A program made the translations under genes and the position numbers. 64,000 nt of DNA from Aquabacter sp. L1I39. GTDB taxonomy: Bacteria; Pseudomonadota; Alphaproteobacteria; Rhizobiales; Xanthobacteraceae. Each line of letters opens with the position of its first letter. Position 1 is the stretch's first letter. Of the stretch, positions 41,418-49,370 are shown in pieces. The stretch is taken from NCBI RefSeq assembly GCF_017742835.1, contig NZ_CP072392.1:4423497-4487496 (forward strand), written 5' to 3'. Below the pieces are notes generated by a model. That model had not been told where the DNA came from. It searched no databases and was given only the letters and a program-made list of their open reading frames with translations.

Positions 41418-42533
41418 TCAGATGGCCAGATAGGGATCGGTAGTTTCGCCGAGCTTTGGCGCACGGGCGCGGGCGGGCTCGGCGCGGAAGGCGGGCGCCA
41501 CAGGGACGGGGAGGGCCGGAAGCTCGCCGGTCTCGGTCTTCAGGGTATGGGCGAAGAGGCGGCGGGCGGCGATGTGCGGATCGTTCACCGCCTCTTCCAG
41601 CGAGGCGACGATGGAGCAGCACACATCCTGTCCCTCAAACGCCGCCTGCCATTCCGCAGCGGTCCGACTGGCGAGGCGCTCCGAGATGCCCGCGATCACC
41701 GCATCCGCCGGCGCGTCCGGCGCGCGCAGGGGCTCGGGCAGCGCGATGATGCGGGTGAAATTCTCCCAGAACTTGTCTTCCAGGGGCGCGGCGGCCACAT
41801 AGCGCCCGTCCTTGGTGGCATAGATCCGGTAGCGCGGAGAACCGCCCGTCACCAGCTCGTTGCCGGGCTGCGGCCAGCCGGCGCCGGAGAAGCCATTGCC
41901 GAGGCCCCAATAGAGAAAGGTGAACAGGTTGTCCCCCATGGCGACGTCCAGGTGGCAACCAAGGCCCGTCTGGTCGCGCTGGCGCAGGGCCAGGAGGATG
42001 TTGAGCACCGCCGGCAGGGTGCCGCCCGCCACGTCCGCCGCTAGAACCGGCGGCAGGACCGGGGCGCCGTCCGCGCCAGCGGAGAGGCCGAGTACGCCGG
42101 TCTCAGCCATGTAGTTGAGGTCATGGGCCGCCACATGGGCCTTGGGCCCCGTCTGGCCCCAGCCGGTGATGGAGCAATAGATCAGCTTCGGATTGATCCG
42201 CCGCAGCGCCTCGTAGCCGAGGCCGAGGCGGTCCATCACGCCGGGCCGGAACTGCTCCAGCACCACGTCGGCGCGGGCGAGCAGGGGCTTGAGGCGCTCC
42301 AGCGCGTCGGGGGCCTTCAAATCCAGGGCGATGGACTGCTTGCCCCGATTCAGCAGCACGAAATTCACGCTGTCCTCGCCCAACTTCGGCGCGTAGGCGC
42401 GCATCTCGTCGCCCCGGCCGGGCCGCTCGATCTTCACCACGCGGGCCCCGGCCTCGGCGAGGATGAGGCTGGCGAGCGGGCCGGGCAGGAGGGTGGAGAA
42501 GTCCACCACCAGGATGCCGTCGAGGGGGCGCAT
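41418..42533 (-). CDS. CaiB/BaiF family protein, alpha-methylacyl-CoA racemase-like
   Basis: The 371-residue class III CoA-transferase-fold protein starts with LDGILVVDFSTLLPGPLASLILAEAGARVVKIERP. It carries HDLNYMAETGVL near 136-147 and VLAADVAGGTLPAV near 163-176, which match the His and Asp that act as the acid/base pair in alpha-methylacyl-CoA racemase, rather than the transferase pattern of the other family member in this operon. It may therefore epimerise the alpha-carbon of a branched or cyclic acyl-CoA. It is ninth in the operon, three bases after the truncated 3-hydroxyacyl-CoA dehydrogenase gene. Confidence 0.82.
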   Translation of the reverse strand: MRPLDGILVVDFSTLLPGPLASLILAEAGARVVKIERPGRGDEMRAYAPKLGEDSVNFVLLNRGKQSIALDLKAPDALERLKPLLARADVVLEQFRPGVMDRLGLGYEALRRINPKLIYCSITGWGQTGPKAHVAAHDLNYMAETGVLGLSAGADGAPVLPPVLAADVAGGTLPAVLNILLALRQRDQTGLGCHLDVAMGDNLFTFLYWGLGNGFSGAGWPQPGNELVTGGSPRYRIYATKDGRYVAAAPLEDKFWENFTRIIALPEPLRAPDAPADAVIAGISERLASRTAAEWQAAFEGQDVCCSIVASLEEAVNDPHIAARRLFAHTLKTETGELPALPVPVAPAFRAEPARARAPKLGETTDPYLAI

Positions 42534-42536
42534 GGC

Positions 42537-43205
42537 TCAGGCTCCCTTCAGCTGGCGGGCCTTGGCCACCTGCGCCCGGCGGGCCGGCGCATAGGCCGGG
42601 TCGCCGAGAGCTTCATGCAGGGCCGAGGTCACGTCGTGATGGGCGGCAAGGCCGGTGCGCTCCAGAAGGGCGATGGGGCCTTCGGGATAGCCAAGGCCCA
42701 GGCGCAAGGTCAGGTCCATGTCGTCGGCGGTGGCAAGGCCGGCATCGAGCTTGCCGAGGGCGGCGTTGTAATAGGGGCGCACCAGCCGGTCGATGATGCG
42801 GCCGGGGAAGTCGGCGCAGACGGCGGTCTTCAGGCCATGGCCGGTGAAGAGGGCGCGGGCGGCGGCGATGGCCTCGGGGGTGGTCTTCGGCTGGCGGACG
42901 ATCTCCACCAGGTCGGAGGGCGGCGCCTCGCCCAGCCGGAAGCGGGCAAAGCCCAGCACATTCGCGCCTTCCTCGCCCCGGCTCTCGCCGGTGTGCACGC
43001 CGAGGCATTCGGTTCCCAGCTCGATCAGGATAGCGGTGTAACGCGCCTTGTCAGCCAAGGCGGCGAAGGCGCGCCCGGCGCCAGGGCCGAGGAGAAGCAC
43101 CACAATGCCGGTCTCGCCCGCCGCTTCCAGCAAGGGGTGGGCGATGGGGAAGGAGCGGCTGGTGCCGGAGGCGATGACCCGGTGGGAAGGGGCGGGGTGC
43201 GACAT
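42537..43205 (-). CDS. 3-hydroxyacyl-CoA dehydrogenase C-domain protein with degenerate N-terminus
   Basis: The 222-residue protein has a recognisable 3-hydroxyacyl-CoA dehydrogenase C-terminal domain (CADFPGRIIDRLVRPYYNAALGKLDAG, ATADDMDLTLRLGLGYPEGPIALLE), but the first 110 residues lack the GxGxxG dinucleotide motif and keep only fragments of the Rossmann topology. It is not a frameshift remnant: the frame is intact and lies three bases from the complete dehydrogenase gene upstream. It may be a partner subunit or a non-redox binding protein. Confidence 0.72.
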   Translation of the reverse strand: MSHPAPSHRVIASGTSRSFPIAHPLLEAAGETGIVVLLLGPGAGRAFAALADKARYTAILIELGTECLGVHTGESRGEEGANVLGFARFRLGEAPPSDLVEIVRQPKTTPEAIAAARALFTGHGLKTAVCADFPGRIIDRLVRPYYNAALGKLDAGLATADDMDLTLRLGLGYPEGPIALLERTGLAAHHDVTSALHEALGDPAYAPARRAQVAKARQLKGA

Positions 43206-43208
43206 GGG

Positions 43209-44084
43209 TCAGGCTCCGAAAATGGCCGAGGTCTGGTAGTCCAGGAAACCGCGTTGGGTCTTGCGGCCGAGCCGGCGGGCAGCGACCATCCGGCGCAGCA
43301 GAGGCGGGCAGGCGGCGCGGGGCTCATGGGTCACGCCATGGAGCGCCTCGCACAGCAGCACCTGGGTATCGAGGCCCACCAGGTCCAGAAGCTCCATCGG
43401 CCCCATGGCGTAGCCGAGCGCGCCCTTGATGGCGGCGTCGATCTCCGCCGGCTCGGCGACGCCCTGCTCCACCAGCCGGATGGCATCGTTGTTGAAGGGC
43501 ACCAGGAAGGCATTGAGGATGAAGCCGGGGGCATCCTGCGTCTTCACCGGCCGCTGGCCCATGGCCTCGCACAGCGCCCAGGCGCGGGCGAAGCTCTCGT
43601 CCGAGGTGTTGAGGCCCGGCGACATCTCCACCAGCTTCATCAATTGCGCCGGCAGGCAGAAATGCATGCCCACGAACCGGTCATCGCGGCCGGACCTGGC
43701 GGCGATCTCGGTGATGGACAACGTGGAGGTGTTGGAGGCGAACAGGGTCTCGGGCGGGCACACGCCGTTGAGCGCCGAGAAGAGCTGCCCCTTCGCGTCC
43801 AACTCCTCGAATATGGCCTCGATGACCAACCCGCAGGCTGCCATGTCGTCGAGCGTGCTGGTTCCGCGCACCCGCGACAGGATCTCGTCCACCTCGGCCT
43901 GGGTGAGCTTGCCGCGCTGCACCGACTTGCCGAAGAAGGCGCGCATCTGGCCGAGGGCGGCCTCGACGCGGGCCGGGTCCAGGTCGAACAGCAGGGTGGG
44001 GAAGCCGCCGCGCGCCGCCACGATGGCGATGCCGGTGCCCATGGTGCCGGCGCCGGCGACGCCGATGGTGATCTTTTCTGTCAT
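43209..44084 (-). CDS. 3-hydroxyacyl-CoA (3-hydroxybutyryl-CoA) dehydrogenase
   Basis: The 291-residue NAD-dependent enzyme oxidises 3-hydroxyacyl-CoA to 3-oxoacyl-CoA. It has IGVAGAGTMGTGIAIVAARGG at the N-terminus, IEAIFEELDAKGQLFSAL, LFASNTSTLSITEIAA, the catalytic His in FVGMHFCLPAQLMKLVEM, and DAPGFILNAFLVPFNNDAIRLVEQG with the C-terminal dimerisation domain. In this operon it could act in beta-oxidation of the ring-opened product. Spacing to neighbours is nine and three bases. Confidence 0.92.
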   Translation of the reverse strand: MTEKITIGVAGAGTMGTGIAIVAARGGFPTLLFDLDPARVEAALGQMRAFFGKSVQRGKLTQAEVDEILSRVRGTSTLDDMAACGLVIEAIFEELDAKGQLFSALNGVCPPETLFASNTSTLSITEIAARSGRDDRFVGMHFCLPAQLMKLVEMSPGLNTSDESFARAWALCEAMGQRPVKTQDAPGFILNAFLVPFNNDAIRLVEQGVAEPAEIDAAIKGALGYAMGPMELLDLVGLDTQVLLCEALHGVTHEPRAACPPLLRRMVAARRLGRKTQRGFLDYQTSAIFGA

Positions 44085-44093
44085 GGGATGTCC

Positions 44094-45260
44094 TCAGCGC
44101 TCGATGAAGCTGCGGCCGATGAGCTGGCGGTGGATCTGGTTGGTGCCTTCCCAGATCTGGGTGATCTTGGCGTCGCGCATGAGCCGCTCCACCCGGTAGT
44201 CCTTCACATAGCCGTAGCCGCCATGGAGCTGGACCGCTTCGGTGGCCATGCGCATGGCAAGGTCGGAAGCTCGCATTTTCAGGATGGAGGCTTCGATGCC
44301 GATATCGGCGACGCCCGCATCCACCTGCCGGCCCACATGCATGAGCCAGGCGTCGCACAAAGCCAGCTCGGCGGCGAGGTCGGCGAGCAGGAACTGGATG
44401 CCTTGGAATTCCACGATCCTGCGGCCGGACTGCCGCCGGCCATTGATATAGGCCACCGCATCGGCGAAGGCGGCATGGGCGATGCCCAGCGCATGGGCGC
44501 CCACGGACGGCCGGGACTTGTTGAGCGAGGCCAGCAACAGCTTCAGCCCCTCGCCGGGGCCGCGCAGCAGATTGGCCTTGGGCACGCGGCATCCGGCGAA
44601 GGACAAGGTGGCCGTGGAGGAGGCGCGGTGGCCCATCTTGTCCTCGAGCCGCGACACGGACAGGCCAGGCGTGCCCTTCTCGATGACGAGACAGGAGATG
44701 GCCGCCTTCGGATCGTCCACCCCCGCCCATTTGCCGAAGACGATGTAGAGGTCAGCGACGTCGCCGTTCGTAATGAACGTCTTGGACCCGTCCACCACGA
44801 TCTCGTCGCCCTCCGGCGTGAAGCGCGTGCGCATACCGGTGGCGTCCGAGCCCGCGTCCGGCTCGGTGATGACGAGCGCCGCGAGGCCCCCCTCGGCAAT
44901 GCGGGGCAGGAGGCGGGCCTTCTGCTCCTCCGCGCCGAAATCGATGAGTGGCTTCACCGCGTGGAAATTGGTGGCCCAGATGATGCCGGTGGAGGCGCAG
45001 GCGGCGGAAATCTCCCGCACGCAGGCAAGGTAGGCGAGATAGGACAGGCCCGCCCCGCCATAGGCTTCCGGTACGAACATGGCATTGAGGCCGAGGGCAT
45101 TGATGCCCTTTACATTCTCCCAGGGGAATTCGCCGGTCTCGTCATGCTGGGCGGCGCGGGGCGCCACCTCGTCACGGGCGAAGGCGCGCACACTGTCCAG
45201 CAGCAGCGCCTCATCCTCGGCCAGGCCCCATTGGTCGTCGAGGCGGGATAGCACGGTCAT
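44094..45260 (-). CDS. Acyl-CoA dehydrogenase
   Basis: The 388-residue FAD enzyme introduces an alpha,beta double bond in acyl-CoA. It has FVPEAYGGAGLSYLAYLA, LVITEPDAGSDATGMRT, GSKTFITNGDVADLYIVF, VQLHGGYGYVKDYRVERLMRDAKITQIWEGTNQIHR cut across, with the catalytic-type Glu near 371. It is the only acyl-CoA dehydrogenase in the operon and would be the counterpart of AliB (cyclohexanecarboxyl-CoA dehydrogenase) if the alicyclic-acid model holds; straight- or branched-chain acyl-CoA is the alternative. Confidence 0.93.
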   Translation of the reverse strand: MTVLSRLDDQWGLAEDEALLLDSVRAFARDEVAPRAAQHDETGEFPWENVKGINALGLNAMFVPEAYGGAGLSYLAYLACVREISAACASTGIIWATNFHAVKPLIDFGAEEQKARLLPRIAEGGLAALVITEPDAGSDATGMRTRFTPEGDEIVVDGSKTFITNGDVADLYIVFGKWAGVDDPKAAISCLVIEKGTPGLSVSRLEDKMGHRASSTATLSFAGCRVPKANLLRGPGEGLKLLLASLNKSRPSVGAHALGIAHAAFADAVAYINGRRQSGRRIVEFQGIQFLLADLAAELALCDAWLMHVGRQVDAGVADIGIEASILKMRASDLAMRMATEAVQLHGGYGYVKDYRVERLMRDAKITQIWEGTNQIHRQLIGRSFIER

Positions 45261-45272
45261 GGAACGCCTCCG

Positions 45273-46013
45273 TCAGTGGGCAATGCCCTGACCGCCATCG
45301 AGATAAATGGTCTCGCCGGTCAGGAAGGGCAGGTTTTCGCCGAACAGGGTGGCGATGAGGCGGGCCACCTCGTCCGCCTGGGCCGGCCCGCCGGTGGGGA
45401 TGCGGGCGGCGAGGAAGGCGCGGACCTTCTCGGAGGCCAGATAGTCCTTGTTGAGATCGGTCTCGATATAGCCGGGCCCGACCGTGACCACGCGGATGCC
45501 CTTGGCCGCCCATTCCACCGCGAGGCAGCGCGTCAGAGCGGCAACGGCGGCCTTGGAGGCGCAATAGGCCGCGTTGTGGCGCACGCCCAGCTTGTCGAAG
45601 AAAGAGCCCATATTCACGATCAGCCCGCCGCCCGCCGCCACCAGATGCGGATAAGCCTGCTGGCAGACCGAGAAGGTGGCGGTGGCGTTGGTGGCCATCA
45701 CCTCGGCGAATTCGGCGAGCGGCTGGCTGTCCGAGGGGCGGGCCACATGCAGGCCGGCATTGTTGACGATGCCGGTGATGGGGCCGGCCTGGTCCGCAAA
45801 CTGCGCCAGCGCGGTCTCGACGGCGGCGGCATCCGAGACGTCGCCCTTCAGCGGGATGAGGCGCGGAGCGAGTTCGTCGGGCACGGGGAGGTGTTCCGGC
45901 CCCAGGCCCTTGCGGGAAAAGCAGCCCACCACATGGCCGCGCCGGGCCAATTCCAGCGCGATCACCGCGCCGATGCCCCGGCTCGCGCCGGTGAGGAAAA
46001 TGTTGCGGCTCAT
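45273..46013 (-). CDS. SDR-family 3-hydroxyacyl dehydrogenase (BadH/FabG-like)
   Basis: The 246-residue short-chain dehydrogenase has the NAD(P) motif LTGASRGIGAVIALELARRG, NNAG near residue 88, the catalytic Ser region IVNMGSFFDKLG and Tyr-x-x-x-Lys as YCASK, and GPGYIETDLN. In the alicyclic pathway BadH, an SDR of this size, oxidises 2-hydroxycyclohexanecarboxyl-CoA, and this gene occupies the matching place, one base after the enoyl-CoA hydratase. A FabG-type reductase is the alternative. Confidence 0.87.
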   Translation of the reverse strand: MSRNIFLTGASRGIGAVIALELARRGHVVGCFSRKGLGPEHLPVPDELAPRLIPLKGDVSDAAAVETALAQFADQAGPITGIVNNAGLHVARPSDSQPLAEFAEVMATNATATFSVCQQAYPHLVAAGGGLIVNMGSFFDKLGVRHNAAYCASKAAVAALTRCLAVEWAAKGIRVVTVGPGYIETDLNKDYLASEKVRAFLAARIPTGGPAQADEVARLIATLFGENLPFLTGETIYLDGGQGIAH

Positions 46014-46014
46014 G

Positions 46015-46779
46015 TCAGAGGTCCCGGAAATGGGGCTTGCGCTTTTCGACGAAGGCGGCGAGGCCCTCGGCGGCGTCCTGCGTGCGATAGGCGAGGGTGG
46101 AGAGCTCCGCCTCCGTTCGCAGGCCCTCGGCCAGCGGCAGGGTGAGCGCCCGCTGAACGGCAGAACGGGCGAGGGCGAGGGCGGGCAGGCCGTAGCCGGT
46201 GAATTCCCCCGCCAGAGCCTTGGCCGCCTCCAGCAGGTCGCCCTCGGCCAGGCGGTTGACGAGGCCCATGGCGAGGGCCTCCGGCGCCGCGAGAGTACGC
46301 CCGGTGAGGATCAGCTCCAGCGCGCGCGCCTCGCCCACCAGGCGCGGGAGGCGCTGGGTGCCGCCATAGCCGGGGATGAGGCCGAGCTTGATCTCGGGAA
46401 GCCCCATCTTGGCCTTCGGCCCGGCCACGCGGAAGGTGCAGGCCATGGCCAGCTCCAGCCCGCCGCCGAAGGCATAGCCGTTGATGGCGGCGATGGTGGG
46501 CACCTTGAGGGTGTCGAGCTTGGCGAAGACGCGCTGGCCCAGCTCCGCTCCGGCCTTTTCCTCCATGAGGGAGCGGCCCATCAATTCCTTGATGTCGGCC
46601 CCGGCGCAGAAGGCCTTCTCGCCCGCGCCGGTGATGATCAGGGCGCGGATGTCCCACCCGCCCGCCTCGTCCAAGGCGGTGCCGATGGCGCGGATGAGGT
46701 CGAAGGAGAGCGCGTTCAGCGCTTCCGGTCGGTTGAGCGTGAGGACGGCGACATCACCGTCGCGAACAAGATCAAGCAT
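46015..46779 (-). CDS. Enoyl-CoA hydratase (BadK-like crotonase)
   Basis: The 254-residue crotonase has the oxyanion-hole segments AFCAGADIKELMG near 61-73 and INGYAFGGGLELAMAC, and both hydratase Glu residues, in GGGLELA and in GLPEIKLGLIPGYGGTQRLPR. It should hydrate a 2-enoyl-CoA; in the proposed pathway, cyclohex-1-ene-1-carboxyl-CoA. It sits between the ligase and SDR genes in the operon. Confidence 0.91.
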   Translation of the reverse strand: MLDLVRDGDVAVLTLNRPEALNALSFDLIRAIGTALDEAGGWDIRALIITGAGEKAFCAGADIKELMGRSLMEEKAGAELGQRVFAKLDTLKVPTIAAINGYAFGGGLELAMACTFRVAGPKAKMGLPEIKLGLIPGYGGTQRLPRLVGEARALELILTGRTLAAPEALAMGLVNRLAEGDLLEAAKALAGEFTGYGLPALALARSAVQRALTLPLAEGLRTEAELSTLAYRTQDAAEGLAAFVEKRKPHFRDL

Positions 46780-46804
46780 TTGAGGCTTCCGGATCGCTGC
46801 GCGG

Positions 46805-48481
46805 TCAGGCGGGACGGGCGAGGGGTGGGGCGACGAAGCGCACCGGCTCGGGCTGAAGGGCGCCCGCGCGCACCAGGTCCACCAAATCGCGCTTGAGCAC
46901 CTTGCCGCTGGCGGTCATGGGGAAGGCGTCGAGGGCCAGGTAATATTCGGGCATGTCGTATTTGGAGAGACCGGCCGCGAAGAGGTGGGCCAGCATGTCC
47001 CGCGCCTCCACCCGCCGGCCCTCGCGGGCGATGACGGCGAGGCACACCTTTTCGCCCAGCCGGTCGTCCTGCACCGGAAAGGCCGCCACCTTGAAGGCGT
47101 CGGGATGGCGGATGGCCAGGTCCTCGATCTGGGAGGGATAGATGTTGTGCCCGCCGCGGATGATGAGGTCTTTCAGCCGGCCGATGATCTCCAGATTGCC
47201 CTTTGCGTCGAGCCGCCCCAGATCGCCGCTCATGAACCAGCCGTGAGCGTTGAAGGATTTTTCGGTGGCGGCCTGGTTGCCGAAATAGCCGAGCATCAGG
47301 CAGGCGCCCCGCCCGCCAATCTCACCCACCTCGCCGGGGGCGGCCTCTTCGTCCGGCGCCTCGGGACGCCAGATCTTCACTTCATAGGCGGCGCACGCCT
47401 TGCCGCAGGTGCGCACCATGGTCTCCACGTCATCGTCCGGCAGGGTGTATTGGTGCGAGCCGTTCTCGGTCATGCCGTAAATGTTCTGCGGCGTGACCCC
47501 ATGGGCCAGGAACCGCCGCGCCACCTCCATGGGAATGGCGGCGCCCGCCATGTAGAAGGTGGTGACCGCGCCGAGCCGGGTCAGCCCCCGCCGCTGCGCT
47601 TCGCCCAGAATGTCGATGGCATGCGTGGGCACGCCCATCACATAGGTGGCGCCGGTCTCGATGATGCGGTCGAGGGGGCTCGTTCCCTTCGGGACGTCAT
47701 TGACCACCAGTTCCGCGCCGGCGGCCAGCATCTGCTCCAGCGCCACCGTGCCGATATGGTGGCTCTGGGGGCTTAGCGAATAGATCACCCCTTCCGGCCC
47801 CAGCCCCCAGTCGCCCGCCAGCGCCCGGCCATTGGCCAGCAGAGTATTGTCCGAGTGCATCACCCCCTTGGGCTGGCCGGTGGTGCCGGAGGTGAAGGCG
47901 AGATAGACCACCTTGTCCGGGTTGGCCTGAGGCGGGGATAAAGGCTTCGCGCCGTCCGGTCCCGGCAGGGCGGCCGCGCCGTCAGGCATGGGGATGCCTT
48001 CGGCACCAAGGGCATAGAGGCGCCGCATGGCGGGAAGGGCGCGGGCCGCGGCGAAGATGTCGGCCCGGTCCCCGTCGGCCCCATAGCCCGGCTGGGCGAG
48101 GAGCGCGGCGGCGGAGCAGCGCTCCAGCAGGGTCGTGATCTCCCCCACCGTATGGTTCTGGTGCAGCGAGGGCGTGCACACATAGCCGTTGCGCGAACAG
48201 GCAAGGAAGGCGACCGTCGCCTCCACCCGATTGGGCAGCCAGACGCCCACACGGTCGCCGGGCCGCAGACCCGTAGCCTCCAGATCGCCCGCCACTGCGT
48301 CCGCCCAATCCACCAGCATGCGCCAGGTGAGGCGGCGCGTGGCGTCCCGAAGGGCGAAGGCATCGCCGCGCGTCGCCGCATGGGCAATCGCGCAGCCATA
48401 GAGCGTCTCGTCGCGCCATTGGCCAGTGGCGTAGTGGAAGCGCGCGGAGGCCGGGTCGTGCAGGGTCAGGAGCCGCGGCAT
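46805..48481 (-). CDS. AMP-forming acyl-CoA ligase (cyclohexanecarboxylate-CoA ligase-like)
   Basis: The 558-residue ANL-superfamily ligase activates a carboxylic acid to its CoA thioester. Motifs are YLAFTSGTTGQPKGVMHS (P-loop), YGMTENGSHQYT, GWFMSGDLGRLDAKGNLEIIGRLKDLIIRGGHNIYP cut across, and the catalytic Lys in MTASGKVLKRDL. Its N-terminal part (RRLTWRMLVDWADAVAG) and position before BadK/BadH-like genes resemble AliA of Rhodopseudomonas. The ATG at 48481 is chosen because AAGGAG precedes it by nine bases; an upstream ATG at 48520 has no clear ribosome binding site. Confidence 0.88.
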   Translation of the reverse strand: MPRLLTLHDPASARFHYATGQWRDETLYGCAIAHAATRGDAFALRDATRRLTWRMLVDWADAVAGDLEATGLRPGDRVGVWLPNRVEATVAFLACSRNGYVCTPSLHQNHTVGEITTLLERCSAAALLAQPGYGADGDRADIFAAARALPAMRRLYALGAEGIPMPDGAAALPGPDGAKPLSPPQANPDKVVYLAFTSGTTGQPKGVMHSDNTLLANGRALAGDWGLGPEGVIYSLSPQSHHIGTVALEQMLAAGAELVVNDVPKGTSPLDRIIETGATYVMGVPTHAIDILGEAQRRGLTRLGAVTTFYMAGAAIPMEVARRFLAHGVTPQNIYGMTENGSHQYTLPDDDVETMVRTCGKACAAYEVKIWRPEAPDEEAAPGEVGEIGGRGACLMLGYFGNQAATEKSFNAHGWFMSGDLGRLDAKGNLEIIGRLKDLIIRGGHNIYPSQIEDLAIRHPDAFKVAAFPVQDDRLGEKVCLAVIAREGRRVEARDMLAHLFAAGLSKYDMPEYYLALDAFPMTASGKVLKRDLVDLVRAGALQPEPVRFVAPPLARPA

Positions 48482-48527
48482 AAGCGGCGGCTCCTTCCCA
48501 TCGGTGGAGCGGGGCATCATGGCCGGC

Positions 48528-49307
48528 TCACTTGCCGAACTTGGAGGTGTCCGGCTTGCGGCGCTCGGCGAAGGAGGCCGCCAGCTCGTGGGATTCCTCG
48601 GTGTCCAGATAGCCGCGCAGCAGCAGGTCGTGCGCCATGCGGGCCAAGCCGCCCACGCCGGAGTGACGGGCCGAGAAGGCGGTCTTCAGCGAGGCGAGGG
48701 CAAACGCGCCCCGGTCCGCCAGGTGCAGCGCCATCTCCCGGGTGGCTTCGGCCAGCTTGTCGTCCGGCACCACCTTGTTGATGAGGCCATAGGAAAGGGC
48801 CTGCTGGGCGGTCAGCTTCTCGTTGAGATACCAGATCTCCTTGGCGCGCCTCTTGCCGACCAGGTCTTCCAGGAACCAGGTGCCATAGCCCGCGTCGAAG
48901 GAGCCGACCATGGGACCCACCTGCCGGAAGATGGCGCTTTCCTTGGCGATGGCGAGGTCGCAGGTCATCTGCAGCACATTGCCGCCGCCCACCGCGAAGC
49001 CATTGATGGAGGCGAGCACCGGCTTCTGCAGCCGCTCGATGGCGTCATACATCTCCAGCGTGGGAAGCACGCCGGCATAGAGCTGGGTCTTTTCCAGCCC
49101 GTCCTTGCGGCCGCCGGTGCAGAAGAATTTGTCGCCCGCGCCGGTGAGCACCAGGACGCGGGTGCGCGTCTCATTGCGCACCTGCTCGATGCAGTCGCGC
49201 ACTTCCCGGCACATGGTGGCGTTGAACATGTTGCCGTCCTGGGGACGGTTCAGGGTGAGCGTGCCGACCGGGCCGTCTTCGGAATAAAGGATGGTCTCGT
49301 AGGACAT
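48528..49307 (-). CDS. BadI/MenB-type crotonase, probable 2-ketocyclohexanecarboxyl-CoA hydrolase
   Basis: The 259-residue crotonase belongs to the naphthoate-synthase/BadI branch rather than the hydratases: FCTGG near 62-66, INGFAVGGGNVLQMTCDLAIA near 101-120, and FRQVGPMVGSFDAGYGTWFLEDLVGKRRAKEIWYL near 127-161 (read in parts), where GS-x-D-x-GYG and KEIWY are the branch signature. The hydratase Glu pair is absent (GGGN instead of GGGLE). BadI opens the cyclohexane ring of 2-ketocyclohexanecarboxyl-CoA to pimeloyl-CoA. With the neighbouring ligase, dehydrogenase, hydratase and SDR this completes a ring-cleavage route. GGAAGGAAAG precedes the ATG. Confidence 0.85.
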   Translation of the reverse strand: MSYETILYSEDGPVGTLTLNRPQDGNMFNATMCREVRDCIEQVRNETRTRVLVLTGAGDKFFCTGGRKDGLEKTQLYAGVLPTLEMYDAIERLQKPVLASINGFAVGGGNVLQMTCDLAIAKESAIFRQVGPMVGSFDAGYGTWFLEDLVGKRRAKEIWYLNEKLTAQQALSYGLINKVVPDDKLAEATREMALHLADRGAFALASLKTAFSARHSGVGGLARMAHDLLLRGYLDTEESHELAASFAERRKPDTSKFGK

Positions 49308-49370
49308 GAGAGGGGCTTTCCTTCCGGTGCGTTCTGTTCGTTCGATCTGTGCGCTCAGCCTTGGGTGCGC

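Noticed and set aside
42537..43205. A pseudogene fragment of 3-hydroxyacyl-CoA dehydrogenase
   Set aside because: The frame is intact, starts three bases after its neighbour and keeps a complete C-terminal domain, so a functional variant is more likely.
42123..45251. A 1042-codon plus-strand open frame
   Set aside because: It lies opposite five well-recognised operon genes; its translation is rich in Gly, His and Glu without domains, as expected from the complement of GC-rich coding sequence.
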